Source of the DNA: Alkalihalobacillus sp. CinArs1
GTDB taxonomy: Bacteria; Bacillota; Bacilli; Bacillales; Guptibacillaceae
Direction of reading: 5' to 3'
Assembly: GCF_947387515.1 (NCBI RefSeq)
Contig: NZ_CANDOB010000001.1
Coordinates: 1,116,001-1,180,000, forward strand
Length of the DNA: 64,000 bases
Under the pieces are notes generated by a model. That model was not told the DNA's origin and made no database searches. It saw only the letters and a list, made by a program, of their open reading frames with translations. The position numbers were made by a program, and so were the translations under genes. Position 1 is the stretch's first letter; each line of letters begins with the position of its first letter. Of this stretch, positions 46,157 through 54,994 are shown in pieces.

Positions 46157-47083
46157 ATGTTTAAGAAAGTTGTTATTACTACTACAATCGCTGGGTCTCT
46201 TCTATTAGCACCAAACGTAAGTGAAGCTGCACTTGGTGATCAAACACTTTACAACGGCATGAAGCACTCTGACGTAACTGAACTACAAAATCTACTAGAT
46301 AGCAAAGGCTATTTTAACTACCATACAGCAACAGGATATTTTGGATCTATCACAGAATCTGGTGTACGTAGCTTTCAACGCAGCGCAGGCATTACGGTTG
46401 ACGGAGTTGTTGGACCACAAACAGTAAAAGCATTGAACGGTGGAGCATCTGTTCAATCAACTAGCCAATCTACTTCTAGCTACTCAGGAACTGTTCGTCA
46501 CGGTGATCGCGGGCAACAAGTATCGAACCTACAAAGTCAACTTAAAGACAAAGGCTACTATAACTATTCAGTTGATGGCATTTTCGGATCTATCACTAAA
46601 AGAGCAGTTATGAACTTCCAAAGCGCTAACGGCTTAACTGTCGATGGAATCGCTGGACCACAAACATTTGGAGCACTTTCAGGCGCTTCTACGGCTGCAC
46701 CTTCTTCATCGAACGATAGCTCCGTAGCTAGCACGTCATCTGTCGTAACTATTGCAAAACAATACATAGGTGTACCTTACGTTTGGGGAGGGTCTACTCC
46801 TTCTGGATTTGACTGCAGTGGTTTCCTACAATATGCATATAACAAAGCTGGTGTTTCACTACCTCGTACTGTAGCGAGCATGTGGGATGCAACGAGCAGC
46901 GTTTCTTCTCCATCAGTTGGAGACCTAGTATTCTTTGAAACTTATAAACCAGGTCCATCTCACGCTGGGATCTACCTTGGCGGAGGCAAGTTCATCCATT
47001 CATCATCTTCTTATGGTGTAACGATCAGCAGCATGGACAACTCTTACTGGGCACCACGTTACCTTGGAGCAAAAGAAGTTTAA
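46157..47083 (+). CDS. Secreted NlpC/P60 peptidoglycan hydrolase with two wall-binding domains
   Basis: A 308-residue secreted protein: signal peptide (1-24, ending SEA-A), two peptidoglycan-binding-1 domains (about 28-95 and 112-172, with matching [24 protein letters not shown] and [23 protein letters not shown] segments), a short Ser/Ala linker, and a C-terminal NlpC/P60 domain (about 190-305) with the catalytic cysteine in [11 protein letters not shown] and histidine in [13 protein letters not shown]-endopeptidase cutting between gamma-D-Glu and the diamino acid is likely. AGGGGG lies upstream. It is a plus-strand singleton between degV and degU. Confidence 0.93.
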   Translation: MFKKVVITTTIAGSLLLAPNVSEAALGDQTLYNGMKHSDVTELQNLLDSKGYFNYHTATGYFGSITESGVRSFQRSAGITVDGVVGPQTVKALNGGASVQSTSQSTSSYSGTVRHGDRGQQVSNLQSQLKDKGYYNYSVDGIFGSITKRAVMNFQSANGLTVDGIAGPQTFGALSGASTAAPSSSNDSSVASTSSVVTIAKQYIGVPYVWGGSTPSGFDCSGFLQYAYNKAGVSLPRTVASMWDATSSVSSPSVGDLVFFETYKPGPSHAGIYLGGGKFIHSSSSYGVTISSMDNSYWAPRYLGAKEV

Positions 47084-47098
47084 GTCACATATTTAATG

Positions 47099-47130
47099 AA
47101 GGAACTCCTATTATAGGGGTTCCTTTTTTG
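47099..47130 (+). terminator. Terminator after the NlpC/P60 gene
   Basis: A 12-13-bp stem (47099-47111 with 47113-47125) followed by TTTTT on the plus strand, 16 bases after the stop codon. Confidence 0.9.
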
Positions 47131-47171
47131 TTGGTGAAATAAAACTAGGAATCTTTAAAACTAGTTAAAAT

Positions 47172-47195
47172 AAAAAAGATGCGCATCAGCGCACC
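47172..47195 (-). terminator. Terminator overlapping the end of degU
   Basis: A 7-bp stem (47189-47195 with 47178-47184, loop TGAT) that includes the last degU codons and its stop codon in the loop, followed by TTTTTTATTTT on the minus strand. Confidence 0.8.
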
Positions 47196-47890
47196 TTTAC
47201 CCAACCTTTTTTAATCGCTTCTACAACCGCTTGTGTACGATCGTTAACGTTCATTTTCTGAAGTATGTTCGATACATGGTTCTTAACCGTCTTTTCACTA
47301 ATGAACAGCTCTTCTCCAATCGAACGGTTACTTTTCCCATCCGTTAGTAATTGAAGAACTTCACACTCTCTTCGTGTCAAAATATGAAGTGGCTTTCGAT
47401 ATTCAACTTCTTTAAAACCGATTTGAGCTGTTGTTCTTTTGCCTTCTGTAGCAAGTCTTCTATATTCATCTACTAAGTTGTGAGTTACTTTTGGATGAAT
47501 GTATGCTCCACCTGAAGCTACAACTTTCACAGCTTCCACTAGAGAATTTGCATCCATTTCTTTAAGGAGGTACCCAGCAGCTCCTGTTTTCACAGCATGA
47601 GTCACATATGTTTCATCATCATGAATCGAGAGAATGATGACTTTCGTATCCGGAACTTGTTCAATTAACTGCCTTGTTGCTTCTACACCATTTACATGAG
47701 GCATATTGATGTCCATCAAAACGACATCTGGCTTATGGTCCTCAACAAGGCGAAGCGCATCTCCGCCATCATCGCCTTCAGCGATCACTTCAAAATCATC
47801 TTCCATATCCAAAATACGCTTTACACCTTCACGAAATAATCGATGGTCATCTATTATAACAATTTTAGTTAAAGCTTTTGCTGTATACAT
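47186..47890 (-). CDS. degU: Response regulator DegU
   Basis: A 234-residue NarL-type regulator paired with DegS, controlling exoenzymes, competence and multicellular behaviour in B. subtilis. Receiver domain with acidic pocket [11 protein letters not shown], phospho-acceptor Asp in VVLMDINMP (near residue 61) and conserved Lys in LLKEMDA; C-terminal LuxR helix-turn-helix (about 170-230, [40 protein letters not shown]). The linker and [16 protein letters not shown] tail match DegU closely. It starts three bases after degS. Confidence 0.97.
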   Translation of the reverse strand: MYTAKALTKIVIIDDHRLFREGVKRILDMEDDFEVIAEGDDGGDALRLVEDHKPDVVLMDINMPHVNGVEATRQLIEQVPDTKVIILSIHDDETYVTHAVKTGAAGYLLKEMDANSLVEAVKVVASGGAYIHPKVTHNLVDEYRRLATEGKRTTAQIGFKEVEYRKPLHILTRRECEVLQLLTDGKSNRSIGEELFISEKTVKNHVSNILQKMNVNDRTQAVVEAIKKGWVKVR

Positions 47891-47893
47891 CGC

Positions 47894-49045
47894 TTACACG
47901 CCCTCCTGTTCATGTATCGGGATTCTTATCAAAATATATGTACCCTTTTTTGGCGTTGAATCAACTTTAATCGTACCATTTAATAAGCCGACTCGTTCTT
48001 TCATTCCTAACAAGCCGAAAGATTGATCTTTACGCACATTAACATCGAAACCAATTCCATTATCTTGAATCGTTACCACAATCTTATCACCATCTAGATT
48101 CAGGTCAACATGTATTTTACTTGCTTCTGCATGTTTGATGGCATTTTGAACGGCTTCTTGCACAAGACGGAAGATCGCTGCTTCTAATCGTACGTGCAAT
48201 CGCTGTATTCCTTCATAGTATTCGAACGTAATATCAGCATTTGATCGTTCATCTACTCTATTCAAGTATTTTAACAAAGTTGGTATAAGACCGAGATCAT
48301 CAAGAGCCATTGGTCTAAGGTCATAGATTAACCTTCTTACTTCTTTCAATGCATCCTCAATTAAACTGCGCATGTCTTTTATCTCTTTAAACGCTTCGTC
48401 TTTCCCTTTTTTCTCATAAATTCGTTCAATTATCTGTGATCGTAACAATACGTTCGCAAGCACTTGTGCGGGCCCATCATGGATTTCTCTCGATAAACGC
48501 TTCCTTTCTTCTTCTTGAGCTTCAATGATGCGAAGACCATACTCTTGTTTCCTCTTTGCATCTTCAATCGCTTCGCCATACTGTCTCAATTCACCACCTA
48601 AGAAACTAAGGACGGTAGAAATTTGACTCATAAAAGACTCAGCTTTATCAGATGTTTTTCTAACAGAGGTAATTCTATTGTCTATACCAGCTATTTGATC
48701 TTTCAACCTTGTTTCTTTCTCAATACTAATGGAGAGGTTAATCTGTGCTTCCGACGCTTGTTCATACGCTCTTCTGATCACTGGTTCTCCATAATTGTGA
48801 AAGTTTTTGCTGATTTTCACAAGCTCAGCTCTTGCGATTCGATCTTCTTGCAACCTGTTTTCTCTCAATTTCTGAACAGTGCTTAACTCTTCCTTTAAAA
48901 GTTGACGTTGTTCATTTAATTCTTGATATTCTTCGTGAGAATGCTCTCCAATTTCGAACAGCTTTGATTTGCTTGTATTAATGCTTTCCATTGTTTTATC
49001 CAGTATGGCGTCTAGCGCGTTTGGATCTAACTTTTGAAAACTCAA
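47894..49045 (-). CDS. degS: Sensor histidine kinase DegS
   Basis: A 383-residue cytoplasmic sensor kinase without membrane segments, as expected for DegS. The N-terminal half is a coiled-coil sensor (about 30-180); the HisKA_3 box carries the phospho-histidine in RLSREIHDGPAQVLANVLL (near residue 190), and the HATPase domain has VQEAVQNAIKHA, QDNGIGFD and FGLLGMKERV. The TTG start has GGAGG seven bases upstream. Operon with degU. Confidence 0.96.
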   Translation of the reverse strand: MSFQKLDPNALDAILDKTMESINTSKSKLFEIGEHSHEEYQELNEQRQLLKEELSTVQKLRENRLQEDRIARAELVKISKNFHNYGEPVIRRAYEQASEAQINLSISIEKETRLKDQIAGIDNRITSVRKTSDKAESFMSQISTVLSFLGGELRQYGEAIEDAKRKQEYGLRIIEAQEEERKRLSREIHDGPAQVLANVLLRSQIIERIYEKKGKDEAFKEIKDMRSLIEDALKEVRRLIYDLRPMALDDLGLIPTLLKYLNRVDERSNADITFEYYEGIQRLHVRLEAAIFRLVQEAVQNAIKHAEASKIHVDLNLDGDKIVVTIQDNGIGFDVNVRKDQSFGLLGMKERVGLLNGTIKVDSTPKKGTYILIRIPIHEQEGV

Positions 49046-49308
49046 GCTTACTCCTCCATTTCTTTAGGAGACGGACGGCGAGAAAAGATAGTCCAAAAGT
49101 ACTTCTTTTACAAAATTCGTATCGGACCGTCTGTTTATGTCATCAGAATTAATATTTGATGGATTAAATTAGGACAATTATAATGAATATGTCTAAATCA
49201 AGGTTGTCCCCAAGTCTCATTACTATTCTTTATTAATTTACTATTCGATAATAAAGAACAAATCCCCTTCCGATAATGAAATTGTGAGGGAATCTGGAGG
49301 TTTTACAT

Positions 49309-49947
49309 ATGCTCAATTCCTACTTAACCGTTAAAGGTGAAGGCGAACATGAAATCGTTATTCAAAAATCTCGCTTTATCACTCACGTTAAACGGACTAC
49401 TACTGAAGAAGAAGCTCAAGCGTTCATACAACATATCAAAAAAAAGCATAACAACGCTACCCATAATTGCTCCGCTTATTTAATTGGTGAACAAGATCAC
49501 ATTCAAAAAGCAAACGATGATGGAGAGCCATCAGGAACAGCTGGTGTGCCGATGTTAGAAGTATTAAAAAAGAAACAATTAAAAGATACTACCGTCGTAG
49601 TTACCCGCTATTTCGGGGGGATTAAACTAGGTGCAGGCGGCTTAATCCGTGCGTATGGACAATCTGTCTCAGAAGGTATAAATGCTACAGGAATCGTAGA
49701 ACGAAAGTTAATGACAAAGATACAGACAAATATCGATTACACTTTACTCGGTAAAGTCGAAAACGAGATTCGTTCGTCGAATTATATACTCGAGGAAATA
49801 AATTATTTAGACAACGTTCAAGTGATCGTTATCGTAGAGAGAGGTGAAGAAGAAGACTATATAGAGTGGATGACTAATTTAACAAGCGGTAAAGGGAATA
49901 TAACCGTTCTAAACCAGCTTTATATTGAAGTTGATGTTCAAGTTTGA
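49309..49947 (+). CDS. yvyE: YigZ/IMPACT-family protein YvyE
   Basis: A 212-residue protein of the YigZ/IMPACT family. The UPF0029 N-terminal domain carries the hallmark ANDDGEPSGTAGVPMLE (about 66-82) and VVTRYFGGIKLGAGGLIRAY, followed by a smaller ferredoxin-like C-terminal domain (about 135-210). Its biochemical role in bacteria is unsettled. TGGAGG lies upstream of the ATG. It diverges from degS and precedes tagO, as in B. subtilis. Confidence 0.94.
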   Translation: MLNSYLTVKGEGEHEIVIQKSRFITHVKRTTTEEEAQAFIQHIKKKHNNATHNCSAYLIGEQDHIQKANDDGEPSGTAGVPMLEVLKKKQLKDTTVVVTRYFGGIKLGAGGLIRAYGQSVSEGINATGIVERKLMTKIQTNIDYTLLGKVENEIRSSNYILEEINYLDNVQVIVIVERGEEEDYIEWMTNLTSGKGNITVLNQLYIEVDVQV

Positions 49948-49984
49948 CGAAAAATTATATCGATATAATTTAATAAAAACCTTT

Positions 49985-50032
49985 CCCTATCTTCCCATTA
50001 TTTTGATATGATAATGGAGTATGGGTTTTTTT
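49985..50032 (+). terminator. Terminator after yvyE
   Basis: A two-part stem (CCCTAT with ATGGG outside, CCATTAT with ATAATGG inside) followed by seven T on the plus strand. Confidence 0.8.
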
Positions 50033-50038
50033 GTCGAA
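50032..50038 (+). promoter_or_regulatory. Spo0A-box-like word upstream of tagO copy 1
   Basis: TTTTTTGTCGAAGCAT contains TTGTCGAA directly after the yvyE terminator and 89 bases before the tagO start. Part of its T-run is shared with the terminator, so overlap of signals is possible. Confidence 0.38.
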
Positions 50039-50126
50039 GCATATAACTAAGTTATCGATAATTAGCATGACAAAGTTTTCATTTTCACGAAAGAGGGAAA
50101 TGTTATGTGAATGCATAGTAAAGTAG

Positions 50127-51203
50127 GTGAAAAACATGCCATCATGGCTTGACCTTAGCATCGCTTTCTTAATAGCACTATTCACTACTGTGGCCGTTAC
50201 ACCGTTAGTGATGAAGCTAGCTATAAAGATGGGTGTTGTTGATCAGCCTAATAATCGAAAAGTACACAAGAAATTAATGCCTAGACTGGGCGGTTTAGCT
50301 TTTGTAGTTGGCTTTTTTGCAGGCTACCTATATTTATCACAATTTTTGGATACTCCACTAAGAATTATACTTGGAGCAGTGATTATTATCATTGTTGGTA
50401 TACTCGATGATAAATATACCCTTAGTGCAAAAGTAAAATTTATCGCACAGATCGCCGCTGCCCTACTCGTAGTCAGCACAGGCTTAACGATTGATTTTGT
50501 TGCTCTTCCGTTTATAGGAAAAATAGAACTTGGCATTGCAAGCTACGCAGTAACTGTTTTCTGGATCGTAGGCGTTACGAATGCGATCAACTTAATCGAT
50601 GGACTGGATGGATTAGCTGCAGGTGTATCAACGATCGCGCTTACTTCCATCTTTACTGTAGCAGTGTTAAATAATAATATATTTGTCGCTGGTATCGCGA
50701 TCATCTTGATCGGTGGTACATTAGGATTTCTACTCTTTAACTTTCACCCTGCGAAGATATTTATGGGTGACACTGGAGCACTATTCTTAGGATATATGAT
50801 CGCTGTGCTTTCTGTAATCGGCTTTTTCAAAAGTGTCGCGATCTTTAGTTTTGTATTACCTGTTCTAATATTAGCTGTTCCGATCTTTGATACGTTCTTT
50901 GCAATCATAAGAAGAATTAAAAACAAACAGCAAATATCAGCACCAGATAAATTCCATTTACACCACAACCTTCTAGCTTTAGGTTTTGGGCATCGTGGGA
51001 CCGTATTGATCATTTATTTAATGAGTGCTCTTTTTGGGTTATCAGCTATCGTTTTTACATCCTCAGTGGTGTGGGGAACATTATTTATCGTCGGTATCTT
51101 TTTGTTCGCCATGCAATTCACGTCAGAAATATTAGGGTGGCTTAAAGAAAAGCCAACGCCTATATTATCGACGATTAAAAAATTATTAGCCCTGATTCAA
51201 TAA
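50127..51203 (+). CDS. tagO: Polyprenyl-phosphate N-acetylhexosamine-1-phosphate transferase, TagO-like copy 1
   Basis: Membrane enzyme that loads GlcNAc-1-phosphate (or a relative) onto undecaprenyl phosphate, priming teichoic-acid or polysaccharide chains. The 358-residue MraY/WecA-family protein has about eleven membrane segments, VDQPNNRKVHKKLMPRLGG, GILDDKYTLS (metal-binding aspartates), GVTNAINLIDGLDGLAAG, FMGDTGALFLGY and the substrate loop DKFHLHHNLL. Position after yvyE fits B. subtilis tagO. A close paralogue lies 2.4 kb further on; which copy serves wall teichoic acid and which the polysaccharide cluster cannot be told. Confidence 0.92.
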   Translation: MKNMPSWLDLSIAFLIALFTTVAVTPLVMKLAIKMGVVDQPNNRKVHKKLMPRLGGLAFVVGFFAGYLYLSQFLDTPLRIILGAVIIIIVGILDDKYTLSAKVKFIAQIAAALLVVSTGLTIDFVALPFIGKIELGIASYAVTVFWIVGVTNAINLIDGLDGLAAGVSTIALTSIFTVAVLNNNIFVAGIAIILIGGTLGFLLFNFHPAKIFMGDTGALFLGYMIAVLSVIGFFKSVAIFSFVLPVLILAVPIFDTFFAIIRRIKNKQQISAPDKFHLHHNLLALGFGHRGTVLIIYLMSALFGLSAIVFTSSVVWGTLFIVGIFLFAMQFTSEILGWLKEKPTPILSTIKKLLALIQ

Positions 51204-51230
51204 AAAAAACAGCCAAGCGGCTGTTTTTTT
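51203..51230. terminator. Bidirectional terminator between tagO copy 1 and the Wzz-like gene
   Basis: A symmetric hairpin, seven A, CAGCC-loop-GGCTG, seven T, serving the two convergent genes. Confidence 0.92.
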
Positions 51231-51894
51231 ATTCCTTTTCTTCTCTTTTCAAGAATTCAGGCAAGACCAGAATAAATACGCTGATGATAAAGCCGACAAG
51301 AAAACCAAAAATCGCTCGTTTCAGCGGATCGCCTGTCGTGTTCTTAATCGTAACAGGTTCATTTATAACCGTACTTCTCATATGATTATTTATAGTATCT
51401 TGTAATTCAAATAAAAACTCTTGCTTATCAATGAACGACTCAGGAGCATCTGGTAATGACTCCAACTTTTCAATCTTTTCCTCATAGAAAGCGATCATTT
51501 CAGCTTTTTTCTCATCACTTTGTTTAATAAATCCTTCTGTTACCTCATTTAAGGACTTCTCAACCGTTTTTTTATCATTTCCCACTAACGTTAACGTTAT
51601 GATTTTTCCTGGTTTTTCGCCAACCTTTAATTGTTTTGATAGTTCACTTGCTGGCATTGAAAGGTCATACTCTTCTAAATTCCCGGTATTTGCTAAAAAA
51701 TCTTTAACCGTTCTCGGTTCTGTATAACGTTCGTACTCAAAATATCCGAGATATATCTCTGAATATGCTGTGTACGTTTCTGGTGTTCTCGCCTCTAGAA
51801 TATAGGAAATTCCTGCCGTGAATATTGGGATCAACAATAAGATCCAAATATATTTTTTAAACCGTTTGTAAATACTGTCCAGGTAACTTTTCAT
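51229..51894 (-). CDS. Wzz-like polysaccharide chain-length / co-polymerase protein
   Basis: A 221-residue protein with two membrane segments, near the N-terminus (about 14-33, YIWILLLIPIFTAGISYIL) and the C-terminus (about 193-213), enclosing an extracytoplasmic helical domain of about 160 residues. This architecture is that of Wzz/capsular co-polymerase proteins. Its start codon directly abuts the stop of the Wzy-like gene upstream, so both are made together. A partner kinase is not encoded nearby. Confidence 0.8.
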   Translation of the reverse strand: MKSYLDSIYKRFKKYIWILLLIPIFTAGISYILEARTPETYTAYSEIYLGYFEYERYTEPRTVKDFLANTGNLEEYDLSMPASELSKQLKVGEKPGKIITLTLVGNDKKTVEKSLNEVTEGFIKQSDEKKAEMIAFYEEKIEKLESLPDAPESFIDKQEFLFELQDTINNHMRSTVINEPVTIKNTTGDPLKRAIFGFLVGFIISVFILVLPEFLKREEKE

Positions 51895-53376
51895 TTAAGC
51901 TTTACCTCCTGTAATGGTTGTACCACGATAAGCATTTTGAGTCGAATCGTACACGATAAATCCTATTGCAAAAGCAAACAACATCCAATGATAGTTTAAG
52001 GTTAAGATCGAACTTGGACTTATGCTTGCAAGAGAAAATACGATGAGGCTTGTTGTAAGTGCTTCACTTATCATACTAATGTTGGTGTTCATCTTCCTCT
52101 TCGAAATTGTAAACAAGATGTACAATATACTTACATACATAGCGAGATAACCAGCGATTACGATTGCTCCATAATTGACCATAATTTCTGCCCACCAATT
52201 ATGGACGTTTGAAAAGATATCGATCGGGTAGATCGCATGGTTTTTTAAATAGTATTGTGCATTACCTGCACCTACTCCAAATCCATAAGAGTTTTCAAAA
52301 TACGCATAAACATTCTTTAAGATGTTCGTTCGTACATCGATGGAACCCCCATCATTCGTAACGAAAACTTCTGACTTAATCTTAAGAAGCACCGCCATGA
52401 CTTTCGAGTAGAAGAACGTGCCGACCAAAAAGACACCAGCGATCAACGCTGAAAAGGCGAGGGCTTTTAGTTTCTTCCCACCATAAAGGAGGAGCCAAAC
52501 ACCAAATCCAAGTAATATCGAAATATAATTTGCTCGTGAAGAGGTTACATAGATAATATAGATAGAAGCTAGCACCAGTGCCAGTCCCATCAACTTAATA
52601 AACCAGTTTCTGTGATATTTAATCATACTTACTACGAAGAAAATACTTATGGCAAGATAGCTTGCGTAATCATTTTCATTACCAAACACAGCTGTTGGTA
52701 CGCTTTGCATATATTCTGCAAGGTCATTGATTCTTGAAACGCTCAAATGCTGTTGAGTAAGGTGATTCCAGAAACCTAACGTCACCAAAAGTATTAACAT
52801 CCCGATCCACAAATAGAAGAATGTTACATAGTGCTTCAATTTAGTGAAGAAGAACGTGATGATAAATACAAGTGATATACCAAGACTTAAATAGAAAACA
52901 TTCTTGATTCCTAACGTTAAGGATTTCGCCCAGATCAATGAAGTAAATGCTGATACGATCCAAAAAATCAAGAATAGAAATATGGTTTTATATGGTATTT
53001 GACGCCATTCCATTATATCTTTTTTCTTATATAAGTAAAGAAGAAACATGGGAATCACTACCAAGTAAAATGCTCTAAATGGAAACATGGATATAGGACC
53101 TAGCTTAAAGGTGATAGCAGGCCCTATAAACGAAGATGCTATTAATAAATATAGGAGTAGCTCATGTAACTTTAAATTTTCTCTTGCTATTTTTAAAATC
53201 TTTACTGATATGAGAAATGCTGGGATGCTTAATACAATTGCAAGAGCACCCAAAGCTACTTTATTATTCAACCCTGTAAGTGCAGAGAATATAGAAATGC
53301 TAATCAAGATAGCAGCAATAAAGGCAAGTAATAGTTGTTTATAGACATTTTTTAACAGATTGGTGATTATTCCCAC
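51895..53376 (-). CDS. O-antigen ligase / Wzy-type polymerase
   Basis: A 493-residue membrane protein with about twelve hydrophobic segments and the large outer loop near the C-terminal third (about 320-400). The Wzy_C hallmarks are visible: a TSSRANYISILLGFGVWLLL segment and GVGAGNAQY followed by VHNWWAEIMVNYG with the conserved histidine. It should polymerise lipid-linked repeat units outside the membrane or ligate glycan to protein or lipid. A GTG start has TAGGAG ten bases upstream. Operon with the Wzz-like gene. Confidence 0.85.
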   Translation of the reverse strand: MGIITNLLKNVYKQLLLAFIAAILISISIFSALTGLNNKVALGALAIVLSIPAFLISVKILKIARENLKLHELLLYLLIASSFIGPAITFKLGPISMFPFRAFYLVVIPMFLLYLYKKKDIMEWRQIPYKTIFLFLIFWIVSAFTSLIWAKSLTLGIKNVFYLSLGISLVFIITFFFTKLKHYVTFFYLWIGMLILLVTLGFWNHLTQQHLSVSRINDLAEYMQSVPTAVFGNENDYASYLAISIFFVVSMIKYHRNWFIKLMGLALVLASIYIIYVTSSRANYISILLGFGVWLLLYGGKKLKALAFSALIAGVFLVGTFFYSKVMAVLLKIKSEVFVTNDGGSIDVRTNILKNVYAYFENSYGFGVGAGNAQYYLKNHAIYPIDIFSNVHNWWAEIMVNYGAIVIAGYLAMYVSILYILFTISKRKMNTNISMISEALTTSLIVFSLASISPSSILTLNYHWMLFAFAIGFIVYDSTQNAYRGTTITGGKA

Positions 53377-53490
53377 GAAATTTCAACTCCTACAAAATTT
53401 TCACTCATTGTTTTAGTGCGTTACCTCCCTATCTCTCATTATTGCCATATTAAATTATTCCATTTAAACTATTGCTTTTCAATAACATTT

Positions 53491-53497
53491 TGTCGAA
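53491..53497 (+). promoter_or_regulatory. Spo0A-box-like word between the Wzy-like gene and tagO copy 2
   Basis: CATTTTGTCGAAAATTAC contains TTGTCGAA with A/T flanks, the best match to the 0A box in the window. It lies between two divergent polysaccharide genes, 101 bases before tagO copy 2 and 115 bases before the Wzy-like gene. Confidence 0.45.
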
Positions 53498-53526
53498 AAT
53501 TACATTTAAAAGTATTCGTAAATTCG

Positions 53527-53554
53527 TTGCATCTTCTGATGTTTCTGTTATGAT
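53527..53554 (+). promoter_or_regulatory. Candidate sigma-A promoter of tagO copy 2
   Basis: TTGCAT (53527-53532), 16 bases, TATGAT (53549-53554), 38 bases before the ATG. Confidence 0.55.
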
Positions 53555-53591
53555 TATTTAAGATTGTATACTCATAAGTAGGTGAAGGAAA

Positions 53592-54674
53592 ATGTTTACA
53601 ATATCACAGCTGATTATTGGCTTCTTATTATCATTTGTTGTATCCATCCTCGCTACTCCACTCGTGAAAAAGTTTGCGATCAAAATTGGAGCTGTCGATC
53701 AACCTGACCACAGAAAAGTACACAAGGCAGTCATGCCAAGACTTGGTGGAGCAGCAATCGTAATAGGAACTGGTGCTGGATTTCTTTATCTGTCTCCATA
53801 TTCATCATATATGCCTTATATTCTAGTAGGCGCAGCTATTATTCTATTAATAGGTTTTTTAGATGATAAATATACATTGTCTGCAGGAATTAAGATGATT
53901 GCTCAACTTCTAGCAGCGATCATCGTTGTGCAATCCGGATTAAAAATAGACTTTATCGCACTACCATTCGACGGAATACTAGACTTAGGTCCTTTTGGAT
54001 ACGTGGTCACGGTTCTATGGATCGTAGGTATAACGAATGCGATCAACCTGATCGACGGGTTAGATGGACTTGCAGGAGGAATCTCAACTATTGCATTTTC
54101 CTCAATGCTAGTAATGGCTATTTTTAATGGCAATCTTCTAGTAATCTCTTTAACTCTTATATTGATAGGAAGCACGTTAGGATTTCTCGTCTTTAATTTC
54201 CACCCTGCTAAAATATTCATGGGTGATACTGGAGCACTTTTCCTTGGATACGCTATTTCGATCGTATCGTTGATGGGCTTCTTTAAAAGTGTAACGCTAT
54301 TTAGCTTCATTATCCCTGTTATTATTCTTGCAGTACCGATTTTTGACACGTTCTTCGCAATCCTTAGACGTATCATCACAAAGAAGAAGATATCGGATCC
54401 AGATAAATCCCATCTTCATCACTGTCTGCTCTCTATGGGGTATAGTCATAGATCAACCGTTTTAATTATCTATGGTCTTGGAGGATTCTTCGGGATATCA
54501 GCTGTCCTCTTCTCTAACGCAACACTTTGGGGCTCTTTTATCATCCTCGGGCTGATTCTAATCTCCATCCAGTTAACAGCAGAAATCGTCGGCTTGATTG
54601 GAGACAAGCGAAAGAAACCCCTCATCAATACAACAAAGAAAATCCTTTCATACAGTACCGCTATTAGAAAATAA
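53592..54674 (+). CDS. Polyprenyl-phosphate N-acetylhexosamine-1-phosphate transferase, TagO-like copy 2
   Basis: A 360-residue MraY/WecA-family protein, collinear with copy 1 and similar along its whole length (VDQPDHRKVHKAVMPRLGG, GFLDDKYTLS, GITNAINLIDGLDGLAGG, FMGDTGALFLGY, DKSHLHHCLL). All active-site motifs are intact, so both copies should be functional. Even the ribosome-site regions match (AAGTAGGTGAA before each ATG). The duplication flanks the wzz/wzy pair. It is a good candidate for the initiating transferase of the downstream polysaccharide cluster, while copy 1 keeps the conserved chromosomal place. Confidence 0.92.
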   Translation: MFTISQLIIGFLLSFVVSILATPLVKKFAIKIGAVDQPDHRKVHKAVMPRLGGAAIVIGTGAGFLYLSPYSSYMPYILVGAAIILLIGFLDDKYTLSAGIKMIAQLLAAIIVVQSGLKIDFIALPFDGILDLGPFGYVVTVLWIVGITNAINLIDGLDGLAGGISTIAFSSMLVMAIFNGNLLVISLTLILIGSTLGFLVFNFHPAKIFMGDTGALFLGYAISIVSLMGFFKSVTLFSFIIPVIILAVPIFDTFFAILRRIITKKKISDPDKSHLHHCLLSMGYSHRSTVLIIYGLGGFFGISAVLFSNATLWGSFIILGLILISIQLTAEIVGLIGDKRKKPLINTTKKILSYSTAIRK

Positions 54675-54677
54675 ACA

Positions 54678-54705
54678 AAAGCACAGGAGTTTAATCCTGT
54701 GCTTT
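54678..54705 (+). terminator. Terminator after tagO copy 2
   Basis: An 11-bp stem (54678-54688 with 54695-54705) followed by TT on the plus strand, three bases after the stop codon. Its arms resemble those of the hairpin at 54995-55021. Confidence 0.82.
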
Positions 54706-54880
54706 TTAGTTAATCTAAAAGCCATTTTGAATAGAAATAGTGCTAATTTCCAACAGCCGTAGTAAGGATCTGAGCATCTTCATCTCTTCAAAATGCTCCG
54801 CAATTCCTCTCCAACTCTTTCTACAGAAGTCCGCAGGTAGTTAATGGCGGGGGAGTGTTTCCTGGTTTGATGATAACTTA

Positions 54881-54959
54881 GTAGGAGTGAATACGGCTTG
54901 ACTCCCGTGGTCCAACGGGCGTTCGTCCACAGGAAAGCAAGCCGTATTCGAACTCCTAC
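54881..54959. repeat. Long imperfect inverted repeat in a 320-base non-coding gap
   Basis: GTAGGAGTGAATACGGCTTG (54881-54900) pairs with 54938-54959, perfect over the inner 12 bp and over an outer 8 bp, with two extra bases between. The 37-base loop is GC-richer than its surroundings and holds CCCGTGG/CAACGGG-like pairs. The gap lies between tagO copy 2 and the PIG-L gene. An open frame of 73 codons crosses it on the minus strand but has no ribosome site or recognisable product. It may be a dispersed intergenic repeat or the remains of a small mobile element. Confidence 0.55.
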
Positions 54960-54994
54960 GGCTATAGTGCAGAAAATTAGGAATCCCAAACAAT

